From Candidatus Brocadia sp. (GTDB taxonomy: Bacteria; Planctomycetota; Brocadiia; Brocadiales; Brocadiaceae), in the NCBI GenBank assembly GCA_030837935.1, contig JAUQXU010000298.1, positions 1 through 9,050 of the forward strand: a stretch of 9,050 bases of DNA, written 5' to 3'. Position 1 is the stretch's first letter. Each line of letters opens with the position of its first letter. Shown here one piece after another: positions 1 to 5,862 of the stretch. The notes under the pieces were generated by a model. The model was not told where the DNA came from and ran no database searches. It saw only the letters and a program-made list of their open reading frames with translations. The position numbers were made by a program, and so were the translations under genes.

Positions 1-38
1 TGGACCCTTTCACACAAGAATCCCTTTGTTTTCGCCAT
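1..38 (-). CDS. Possible start of a further gene, cut by the window edge
   Basis: An ATG at 38-36 opens a frame of 12 codons (M-A-K-T-K-G-F-L-C-E-R-V) that stays open to the window edge. An AGGG at 45-48, six bases before the ATG, could serve as ribosome binding site. It lies 103 bp after the STAS-like gene on the same strand, so it could be the next gene of the defence operon, where hsdR would be expected. The visible residues do not identify a family, and so short a frame could easily be chance. Confidence 0.25.
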   Translation of the reverse strand, partial: MAKTKGFLCERV

Positions 39-141
39 ATTTTACCCTATCTCTCGGTATTATTCAACGCTCTTCATTACCTATTTCCACCTGCTTTGCC
101 TTATTCCACTTGGCTTTGGGGTGTTTCCGTTCAAACACTAG

Positions 142-489
142 CTATTCTCCCAGTATCTCAGTTATGGATTTTTCCATTTCTTCGGGGTTTTTATAATAAA
201 GCTTTGCCGTGCCGACAACCCTTTTTAAGAGTGAGGCATCCTCCTTTGACATATTATCGACAGAGAGGTTGTTCTTTATTTCTACCTCTGAAAAATCCTT
301 ATAAAGCTGCCCAATTGCAGTATTGAGGAATGCAGAAGTCAGCATTTCCACATTCTGAAATGACACCTTTACCTTTCTGTTTTCCTGCAATGCTTTTTTA
401 ATCAGCTCGTAAACTATCTGTCCGTCATCAGCTTCAACACAGAAAGAATTACCTACGGCATTAAATACGCTTATTGTTAATATTTCCAT
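142..489 (-). CDS. STAS-like protein, DUF4325 family
   Basis: A 115-residue protein consisting of one small alpha/beta domain of the DUF4325 STAS-like family. The characteristic part is V-K-V-S-F-Q-N-V-E-M-L-T-S-A-F-L-N at about 40-56, followed by I-G-Q-L-Y; this is the strand and helix start where classical STAS antagonists such as SpoIIAA carry their phosphorylated serine. T51 and S52 occupy that place here. The ATG is preceded by AAAGGAG at 497-503, which overlaps the TAA of the upstream ATPase gene, so translation of the pair is probably coupled. The neighbour is a GHKL ATPase, the fold of anti-sigma kinases that phosphorylate STAS proteins, so the two are likely partners (inference). DNA binding or direct nuclease activity is not suggested by anything visible. 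After the TAG the same frame stays open for 25 more codons to a TGA at 64-66. Confidence 0.85.
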   Translation of the reverse strand: MEILTISVFNAVGNSFCVEADDGQIVYELIKKALQENRKVKVSFQNVEMLTSAFLNTAIGQLYKDFSEVEIKNNLSVDNMSKEDASLLKRVVGTAKLYYKNPEEMEKSITEILGE

Positions 490-496
490 AAGTTAT

Positions 497-503
497 CTCC
501 TTT
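497..503 (-). promoter_or_regulatory. Ribosome binding site of the STAS-like gene
   Basis: AAAGGAG lies seven bases before the ATG at 489 and overlaps the stop codon (504-502) of the ATPase gene. This fixes the start and points to translational coupling of the two genes. Confidence 0.75.
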
Positions 504-1359
504 AAAATATATCGTCCAACCTGACTTCATCTGCTAACGTATAAGTGGATACATCATCAGTTCGGAATTGTAAATTTACAATAGAGCCGGGAAAAGAGCC
601 ATGAAATAGTTTTGTATCTTCACCTTTTGAATCAAACTGATAAAAACCGTCATCGCTGATTATCTGTAATTTGCCTTTATTTTTTTCAATAAACTCCTTT
701 AGCAATGCAAGACCTAAGCCACCAGAAACACCTATTTTTGTGGTGTGACGGTCATTGGTTGCCCATTGTATGGCCTGTGTTGATGTAAGATTTTTTTTAA
801 ACCTCTGATTAATTCTATTCTTAAAGCCAATGCCAGTATCGGTAATAGTAAATTCGATTATATTCTTTTGCGGGTAAAACTGACCGCAGGTATAGATATT
901 TTTAGTCTCGCTATGAATCTGAGCATTGACAAAAATTTCATAAATCGCCTCTGTCATCTTCTTTTTCAACGGCAAAGATATGCAAGGAAGTTCAGGGCGG
1001 CTTAAAAGTTCGTTTGCCACATATAAATTAAAATATTTCCCATCTGTCGGTTTTAATTTTAAGAATTTAATGGTGGTATTGTTGCTGTCCATAATTCTGT
1101 TAAAACCATAATAAGACAAAAAATCATTTTTAAGCAAAATGGTTTTTATATTTTCAGAAATATTTTTAAATTTAACTTCATTAAGATTATCAGCAATTTT
1201 ATCAAGTACTCCGCCCAAAGCAGAACTCATATTTGCCGCAAACCATTGATGTAAATCCAGTTCAATTTCTTCAAAAATACTATCTTTATAGGTTTGATAT
1301 AGGTCTATTATTTTCTGATAACTTTCAAATGAAGTACCTATATTTCTAAGTTCTCTCAT
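502..1359 (-). CDS. GHKL (histidine-kinase-like) ATPase with STAS-like N-terminal domain
   Basis: A 285-residue protein. The C-terminal half has the GHKL ATP-binding motifs: N-box with E137, N145 and H149 (E-A-I-Y-E-I-F-V-N-A), G1 box D-T-G-I-G-F at 174-179, and G2 box G-G-L-G-L-A-L-L at 213-220. No dimerisation/phosphoacceptor histidine domain and no membrane segment are visible, so it resembles soluble anti-sigma kinases (SpoIIAB/RsbW type) more than a sensor kinase. Residues about 30-85 (I-E-L-D-L-H ... A-N-M-S-S-A-L-G ... N-D-F-L-S-Y-Y-G) look like a degenerate STAS domain; this assignment is by eye. The ATG overlaps the hsdS stop by 4 bp (ATGA at 1359-1356). No good Shine-Dalgarno stands at the right distance, so it probably depends on ribosomes finishing hsdS. 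The gene is clearly AT-rich compared with hsdM. Its role in the restriction operon is unknown; regulation of a partner by phosphorylation is inference. Confidence 0.85.
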   Translation of the reverse strand: MRELRNIGTSFESYQKIIDLYQTYKDSIFEEIELDLHQWFAANMSSALGGVLDKIADNLNEVKFKNISENIKTILLKNDFLSYYGFNRIMDSNNTTIKFLKLKPTDGKYFNLYVANELLSRPELPCISLPLKKKMTEAIYEIFVNAQIHSETKNIYTCGQFYPQKNIIEFTITDTGIGFKNRINQRFKKNLTSTQAIQWATNDRHTTKIGVSGGLGLALLKEFIEKNKGKLQIISDDGFYQFDSKGEDTKLFHGSFPGSIVNLQFRTDDVSTYTLADEVRLDDIF

Positions 1360-3110
1360 ACCTTAATTTCCCCATTTATCAATTTCGGCAACAGCGCATC
1401 GCGGATAGCGGCGAGGGTGGCGGATTGCTCAGCGTTACATTTTATCTCGTCAAATAGTGGCTTTGCTAATTTTGTGAATTTTATTTGTACCTCCTTCCCA
1501 CTAATAACTACTGGAAATTTGGTCAAAATTGATTCTACAACCCTTTGTCTTCCTGATGAACCTACCATTGATTGAATAGCAAATTCTCTAAATGGCTTAT
1601 GTCTTGATAAACAATAGATAAAATAAGGGCTTATAGATTGTGCTGCTCGAAGCACAATAAATTCAGTAGAACCCCAACCGATTGCATCTTTAGGTAGAAA
1701 ATCAACAAATCCAGTTTTACCATTTTCTAGGCATGGGGTAATTCTCGCCAAAAGAGTATCTCCATTTTGGAATTTACTTCCTGATGAAAATTCCCTTTTC
1801 CTGTGATTTAAAATAGATGCAGATGTTTCAGAAATGTCCTTCATCTCAACATATTCGGAATAAAACCCTTTTTTAATTGCAAGTTTAGGATTCAATTCCA
1901 CAATCTCCCCCAGTTTTCCCACATGCCACCCCTTTGGAATGGGACCAAGTTCGCTGTCCTGCATTTCGCCGCCAGAATCTTTGTATTTATTCCCCTCTTG
2001 AGGGGTGCCCGAAGGGCGGGGTGGACTCTTCTCCTTCAACTCTTCAACTCTATCTTTGATCGACTCTGTCACGAAACTCCAAACGCCTTCAATATTTCTG
2101 AGCACGTCTTTATCAGAAATTCTTACAACTTTTAACTGTAATGAAGATAAAAAAGCATCGCGTTCCTGGTCATATTCTTGTTTATCGCTATGGCTTGAGC
2201 CGTCTATTTCAAATACCAGTCCAAGTTCTGGAATGAAAAAATCTACAATAAAATTGCCAATAATAACCTGTCTATCGATATCCCAACCAAGCTTTTTTTT
2301 GTCTTTGAAAGCCTTCCAAAATACAACTTCTGATAAAATTCCTTGTTTTCTCAGTTCTTTTGCCCGCTCTTGCAATTTGTGGTTTTTTGGCAAAGCCCAG
2401 AACGGGAAAAGTGAGTTTTTTTGCCATGATGAGAGAGAGTCAGGCTTCGCCTGCAAAGAATCCACCCCGCCCGTTGGGCAGGGACGAAGAGAAGCATCCA
2501 CCCCGTCAGGCTTCGCCTGCCACCCCTCAAGAGGGGAATGGGGGAAGCGGAAGTCCACAAACCACTCCTTGAAAATCGCCTGCGCGATGGCCTCCAGCGT
2601 CTGATTGGTCTGGCGGTTCAGTTCAATTTTGTCGTCCAGCGCGGAGAGGATGGAGGCGATGTGGGTTTGGGTTTCGATGGATTCTGGGACAATAATCTCT
2701 AACTTATTTAATTGCTGGCTTGAAACATTAGGAAAAGTTGACCCTGTAGCTTCAGTTAGAAGCATAGGGAGATAATGGTCAATGACTCCTTTTAAGAATG
2801 GCTGTAGATTCTTAGTATTTTTATGTCTAATAGCTGCTAATCCTCGACCTATTGCATAGCGCTGGTCTGCCCAATTCATCCTTCCGGTTGTTGATCCTCT
2901 AACACAAAAAAGTAAATCCCCTATTTCTGCAAATTTCTTTGGGTCTGTTGTGAACTGTACTGGTGAAGGGTGATAATTCCCGAACTCTGTTGGACCATTA
3001 AGAAGTGGTACTCCATTTCCCAGTTCATTACAGGTTTCACCAGAAGGAGATTGTCCCATAATTATTTCTGCAATATCTCCGAATACGCCTTCTTTCCACC
3101 CCTCCCTCAT
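1356..3110 (-). CDS. hsdS: Type I restriction-modification specificity subunit HsdS with inserted DUF559 endonuclease domain
   Basis: HsdS gives a type I enzyme its DNA target, with one recognition domain per half-site, and docks two HsdM subunits. Here TRD1 covers about residues 1-145 (G-Q-S-P-S-G-E-T near the start, S-T-F-P-N-V-S near its end), followed by the conserved helix at about 146-185 ending F-V-D-F-R-F-P. TRD2 covers about 381-545 (S-E-L-G-P-I-P-K-G-W, then N-G-D-T-L-L-A-R-I-T-P-C-L-E-N-G-K-T), followed by the closing helix (A-I-R-D-A-L-L-P-K-L-I-N-G-E-I). Unusually, residues about 191-374 are foreign: a DUF559 PD-(D/E)XK domain (about 245-350) with D290, E301 and D303-G-S-S-H307, framed by repeat-encoded proline/glycine-rich linkers. 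Total length is 584; without the insert it is 401, the normal family length. The reading frame has no stop or frameshift. Start ATG at 3110 overlaps the upstream stop by 4 bp (ATGA), with a purine-rich GGGGAGG upstream. Whether the fusion is functional cannot be seen. Confidence 0.93.
   Translation of the reverse strand: MREGWKEGVFGDIAEIIMGQSPSGETCNELGNGVPLLNGPTEFGNYHPSPVQFTTDPKKFAEIGDLLFCVRGSTTGRMNWADQRYAIGRGLAAIRHKNTKNLQPFLKGVIDHYLPMLLTEATGSTFPNVSSQQLNKLEIIVPESIETQTHIASILSALDDKIELNRQTNQTLEAIAQAIFKEWFVDFRFPHSPLEGWQAKPDGVDASLRPCPTGGVDSLQAKPDSLSSWQKNSLFPFWALPKNHKLQERAKELRKQGILSEVVFWKAFKDKKKLGWDIDRQVIIGNFIVDFFIPELGLVFEIDGSSHSDKQEYDQERDAFLSSLQLKVVRISDKDVLRNIEGVWSFVTESIKDRVEELKEKSPPRPSGTPQEGNKYKDSGGEMQDSELGPIPKGWHVGKLGEIVELNPKLAIKKGFYSEYVEMKDISETSASILNHRKREFSSGSKFQNGDTLLARITPCLENGKTGFVDFLPKDAIGWGSTEFIVLRAAQSISPYFIYCLSRHKPFREFAIQSMVGSSGRQRVVESILTKFPVVISGKEVQIKFTKLAKPLFDEIKCNAEQSATLAAIRDALLPKLINGEIKV
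1990..2024. repeat. Left terminal palindromic repeat of the DUF559 cassette
   Basis: The repeat holds two small hairpins: CCCCTC/GAGGGG around TT (1992-2005) and GCCC-GAA-GGGC (2007-2017), followed by CGGGGTGG (2017-2024). It matches the right-end repeat in inverted orientation at its outer 17 and inner 8 bases, while the middle hairpin differs. In the hsdS frame it is read as a linker P-P-R-P-S-G-T-P-Q-E-G-N. Confidence 0.8.
2439..2520. repeat. Duplicated 16-bp hairpin and CCACCCCG modules inside the right end
   Basis: GTCAGGCTTCGCCTGC occurs at 2439-2454 and again at 2505-2520, 66 bp apart (22 codons). ATCCACCCCG occurs at 2460-2469 and 2496-2505, 36 bp apart. The inner CCACCCCG is followed by GCCC-GTT-GGGC, the same hairpin type as in the left end. 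The right end therefore seems to hold one complete repeat plus parts of a second, and HsdS shows this as a doubled Q-A-K-P-D. Confidence 0.75.
2498..2538. repeat. Right terminal palindromic repeat of the DUF559 cassette
   Basis: CCACCCCG (2498-2505), hairpin CAGGC-TTC-GCCTG (2507-2519) and palindrome CCCCTCAAGAGGGG (2523-2536). The outer and inner parts are the inverted copy of the left end; the middle hairpin is a different one. It encodes H-S-P-L-E-G-W-Q-A-K-P-D-G-V in HsdS. Confidence 0.8.
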
Positions 3111-4210
3111 TCCCCCGCCTCCCCGCTCAATTCCGCCTCAATTTCTTCAATACTCGGCAGGCTGCCTTTGAGATTTTCAGGCAAGGACTGAGTAAGCTTC
3201 GTTTCCCATTCGGCTATCCCCATCGGTTTACTGTAGCCGCTCAAACAATATTCAGCCACAACTTTATCTTTCTTTTTAACCAGCAAAAGCCCAATGGTAG
3301 GCTTGTCATCCGGGTGACACATGACATCGTCCACCACATTCATATACATATTGAGCTGGCTGACATGGCCGGGTTCCAGTTTTCCTGTCTTGAGTTCAAT
3401 GACAACAAAACTGCGCAGTTTGAGATGGTAAAAAAGCAGATCCAGATAAAAATCGCTGTCCCCCAGTTCCAGATGTACCTGCCGACCGACAAAAGCAAAT
3501 CCGGCGCCCAGTTCGATAAGAAATTTCTGGACATGATCAATAAGCCCTTGTTCAAGTTCAGATTCAAGACGTGGTGCGGCTGTGCCGAGAAAATCAAAGA
3601 CATAAGGGTCTTTAAATATCTGAGTTGCCATATCAGACTCAGCAGGAGGCAAAGTTAAACTGAAATTATTAGTTAACTTGCCTTGTCGTTCATAAAGACA
3701 CAATTCTATTTGATGTTTGAGAATATTATGGCTCCATCCGTGTTCTCGTGTTTGTCTGGCATACCAGATGCGGGCATTCCCGTCTTTGATTTTTTCCAAA
3801 AGAGCCAAATTCTGATACCAGCTTAATTGTGCAAGAAGCTCTTGCACAATTGCCTTGTCCTGCCATGCGGTGGCAAATGCGCGCATATATTTAAGATTTC
3901 TTGGCGAAAATCCCTTCATATCCGGAAAGGCTTCATGCAGGTCATATGAAAGCCTATCAATAACTTTTGCGCCCCAGCCTTCCTTTTCCTGCTTTTGCAG
4001 AATAATGTGTCCTATTTCCCAATACATTAAAACCAATTCTGCATTAGCATTGAGAACTGTCCGCAATCTGGTTGTCTGAATTTTGTTTTTCAGGTCGTTC
4101 AGAAGGATTGCATAGTTTTCAGGCATATTTATCTGTAAATCGGGTATAGGAAACAAAACCTTTTCTTTTTGCCTGCCGCGTCCAATTCTTTTATTTTTAT
4201 CAGAACTCAT
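3107..4210 (-). CDS. DUF1016 / YhcG-type PD-(D/E)XK nuclease family protein
   Basis: A 367-residue protein. The N-terminal DUF1016 region (about 30-185) shows W-E-I-G at 64-67, G-W-G-A-K-V-I-D-R-L-S at about 78-88, F-S-P-R-N-L-K-Y-M-R-A-F at 101-112 and L-S-W-Y-Q-N at 129-134. The C-terminal PD-(D/E)XK fold (about 195-340) has D257 in F-Y-L-D-L-L-F and E272-L-K274 in V-V-I-E-L-K-T-G, followed by Q285; the core looks intact. Such proteins are common in defence islands and often sit next to type I hsd genes; their exact job is not settled. The ATG at 4210 is chosen over a TTG two codons earlier; GGGG lies just upstream. The gene overlaps the hsdM end by 11 bp and its stop overlaps the hsdS start by 4 bp, so it is an integral member of the operon rather than a late insertion. 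Confidence 0.9.
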   Translation of the reverse strand: MSSDKNKRIGRGRQKEKVLFPIPDLQINMPENYAILLNDLKNKIQTTRLRTVLNANAELVLMYWEIGHIILQKQEKEGWGAKVIDRLSYDLHEAFPDMKGFSPRNLKYMRAFATAWQDKAIVQELLAQLSWYQNLALLEKIKDGNARIWYARQTREHGWSHNILKHQIELCLYERQGKLTNNFSLTLPPAESDMATQIFKDPYVFDFLGTAAPRLESELEQGLIDHVQKFLIELGAGFAFVGRQVHLELGDSDFYLDLLFYHLKLRSFVVIELKTGKLEPGHVSQLNMYMNVVDDVMCHPDDKPTIGLLLVKKKDKVVAEYCLSGYSKPMGIAEWETKLTQSLPENLKGSLPSIEEIEAELSGEAGE

Positions 4211-5723
4211 ACCCAATCCCCTTTAAGTTCTCGCGGATGGTCTTTTCCAACTCATTCCCTTTGGTAAACTGTGACGCCAGTTTCGCGGTAAGCGCGCTCA
4301 TCTTCTCTTCAAAGGGGATTCCATCGTCAGATTCTTCTTCAGTTCCCACATAACGTCCTGGCATCAAGACGAAGTTGTTGTTCCTTACCTCTTCAATCGT
4401 GGCCGATTTGCAGAAACCGGACTTGTCTTCGTAGACGCCGTCTTTCCCGCGCCAGTTATGGTACGTTTGGGCAATGAGCTTGATATCGTCGTCGCTTAGT
4501 TCCTTATTCCGGCGGTTGACCATTGTGCCGAGCTTGCGGGCGTCGATAAAGAGGATTTCGTTGGAACGGTTGCGGAATTTGCCGTTGGATTTGTTGCGCG
4601 CCAGAAACCAGAGGCAGGCGGGAATCATGGTGTTGTAGAAAAGCTGTGCGGGCAGGGCGACCATGCAGTCAATCAGACCCGCTTCAATCATGTTCTTGCG
4701 GATATCGCCTTCACCGCCGGAGTTGCTGTTCATGCTGCCGTTGGCAAGCACGATGCCCGCTGTTCCGCTGGGGCTGAGTTTATGGATAAAGTGCTGAAGC
4801 CATGCGTAGTTGGCGTTTCCGATTGGAGGCACGCCGTATTTCCATCGGACGTCGTCCCGAAGCTTGTCGCCGCTCCAGTCGCTGATATTGAACGGCGGAT
4901 TGGCGAGGATAAAGTCGGCCTTCAGCCCTTTGTGCCTGTCGTTTAAGAACGTATCGCCAAGTTCGATTCGGGCGTCAATGCCGCGAATGGCCAGATTCAT
5001 CTTGGCAAGGCGCAGGGTGGTCGGATTGGATTCCTGCCCGTAAATGGAAAGGTCTTTGATATTACCCTGATGCTCTTCGACAAACTTTTCACTTTGCACA
5101 AACATCCCGCCGCTTCCGGAGCATCCGTCATACACACGCCCGTTGTATGGTTCGAGCATTTCTACCAGGAGTTTCACAATACTGACAGGAGTCCAAAACT
5201 GCCCGCCTTTTTTGCCTTCGGCGTCGGCAAACTGACCGAGAAAATATTCATACACACGGCCTAATAAATCTTTGGCTTTATGTCCGTCCTGATTAAAACC
5301 GATGGTTCCGATCAGGTCAATGAGTTCGCCCAAACGCTGTTTATTCAGTTCCGGATCGGCATAGAATTTCGGCAAAACGCCTTTTAACGAAGCATTGATT
5401 TTTTCTATGGCATCCATCGCCTCATCAATCAGCTTGCCGATTTCCGGTTTTTTCGCCCTGTCCTGCAGATATTGCCAGCGGGCCTTTTCAGGCACGAAAA
5501 AGATATTGTAAGCGCGGTACTCGTCGGCGTCTTCCGGGTCTGCACCATCAAATTCGCCTTTGCCGGCTTTCAGCTTGTTATAGAGATCATTAAACGCATC
5601 AGAGATATATTTCAGAAAAATAAGCCCCAGAACGATATGCTTATATTCAGCCGCATCCATATTACTGCGAAGTTTGTCAGCCGCAGCCCAGAGGGTTTTT
5701 TCAAGTTCGTTATTTTCGGCCAT
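4200..5723 (-). CDS. hsdM: Type I restriction-modification DNA methyltransferase subunit HsdM
   Basis: A 507-residue N6-adenine methyltransferase that transfers the methyl group from S-adenosylmethionine to adenine at the site chosen by HsdS. Seen in order: the HsdM N-terminal helical domain (about 5-140, E-K-T-L-W-A-A-A-D-K-L-R), G-Q-F-W-T-P at 174-179, SAM-binding motif I D-G-C-S-G-S-G-G at 199-206 (a variant of the usual D-P-x-x-G-S-G-G), catalytic motif IV N-P-P-F at 275-278, and a C-terminal helical tail. The length is normal for the family. The ATG is preceded by AGGAGA. It is the first gene of the operon, 139 bp after corA, and is richer in GC than the ATPase and STAS-like genes downstream. 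Without HsdR in view, restriction by this complex cannot be confirmed. Confidence 0.96.
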   Translation of the reverse strand: MAENNELEKTLWAAADKLRSNMDAAEYKHIVLGLIFLKYISDAFNDLYNKLKAGKGEFDGADPEDADEYRAYNIFFVPEKARWQYLQDRAKKPEIGKLIDEAMDAIEKINASLKGVLPKFYADPELNKQRLGELIDLIGTIGFNQDGHKAKDLLGRVYEYFLGQFADAEGKKGGQFWTPVSIVKLLVEMLEPYNGRVYDGCSGSGGMFVQSEKFVEEHQGNIKDLSIYGQESNPTTLRLAKMNLAIRGIDARIELGDTFLNDRHKGLKADFILANPPFNISDWSGDKLRDDVRWKYGVPPIGNANYAWLQHFIHKLSPSGTAGIVLANGSMNSNSGGEGDIRKNMIEAGLIDCMVALPAQLFYNTMIPACLWFLARNKSNGKFRNRSNEILFIDARKLGTMVNRRNKELSDDDIKLIAQTYHNWRGKDGVYEDKSGFCKSATIEEVRNNNFVLMPGRYVGTEEESDDGIPFEEKMSALTAKLASQFTKGNELEKTIRENLKGIGYEF

Positions 5724-5728
5724 GGATA

Positions 5729-5734
5729 TCTCCT
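5729..5734 (-). promoter_or_regulatory. Ribosome binding site of hsdM
   Basis: AGGAGA lies five bases before the ATG at 5723 and supports this start. I could not identify a convincing sigma-70 promoter in the 139-bp gap upstream. Confidence 0.7.
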
Positions 5735-5760
5735 GTCTTCTGGTTAATTCTCTTCTGTAT

Positions 5761-5789
5761 GCTGGTTCAATCTTGCAGATTGAACCAGC
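5761..5789. repeat. Perfect 13-bp-stem hairpin in the corA-hsdM gap
   Basis: GCTGGTTCAATCT at 5761-5773 is the exact reverse complement of 5777-5789, with a three-base loop. It lies between the corA stop and the hsdM start, in what would be the hsdM leader. On the plus strand it is followed seven bases later by eight Ts (5797-5804), so it resembles a loose intrinsic terminator for transcripts coming antisense from hsdM. On the minus strand, where the genes lie, no T-run follows. It could be a corA transcript end, a leader structure, an operator or a remnant intergenic palindrome. Confidence 0.7.
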
Positions 5790-5862
5790 AAGGGAATTTT
5801 TTTTACTTTTTCCCTGGCTATATGCGCTGTTTGTGGTTGATACGTGATTTGTGTACCGTTTC

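Larger units (their letters stand above)
1990..2538 (-). mobile_element. DUF559 endonuclease cassette with inverted palindromic ends, inserted in frame in hsdS
   Basis: The segment is 549 bp, exactly 183 codons, and begins and ends with the same 17-base palindromic sequence in inverted orientation (TTCCCCTCTTGAGGGGT at 1990-2006, ACCCCTCAAGAGGGGAA at 2522-2538). Next inward, both ends have CCACCCCG or its complement after a small variable hairpin. Between them lies a DUF559 domain on the minus strand, in the hsdS frame, with the family's conserved blocks: helix A-K-E-L-R ... S-E-V-V-F-W, then R-Q-V-I-I-G-N-F-I-V-D-F, V-F-E-I-D-G-S-S-H, Y-D-Q-E-R, and V-V-R-I-S-D-K-D-V-L. No ATG occurs in this frame inside the segment, so the domain is probably made only as part of HsdS. 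Cassette-like mobility is inferred from repeat borders, exact codon length and placement between two conserved HsdS blocks; no target-site duplication could be defined. Confidence 0.6.

Noticed and set aside
1990..2538. Intein interpretation of the hsdS insertion
   Set aside because: The insert does not start with Cys or Ser and does not end with the His-Asn plus Cys/Ser/Thr splice junction, and no intein blocks are visible. The ends are palindromic DNA repeats instead.
2439..2538. CRISPR-like array
   Set aside because: There are only two copies of a 16-base unit with self-complementary structure, located inside a coding region and without regular spacers. The pattern fits duplicated palindromic modules.
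2351..2560. Independent gene start for the DUF559 domain, including a 69-codon minus-strand frame
   Set aside because: The 69-codon frame is shifted against the DUF559 frame, and the DUF559 frame has no ATG within the cassette. Only GTG or TTG starts without a good ribosome site are available, so a separate product is unlikely.
2005..2604. A 199-codon open frame on the plus strand
   Set aside because: It lies antisense to hsdS and the DUF559 cassette. Its translation is serine/proline-rich with no recognisable domain, while the minus strand shows clear conserved protein motifs throughout.
3314..3658. Plus-strand frame of 114 codons, with a minus-strand 87-codon frame in the same place
   Set aside because: Both are shadows of the DUF1016 nuclease gene, whose PD-(D/E)XK motif lies exactly here.
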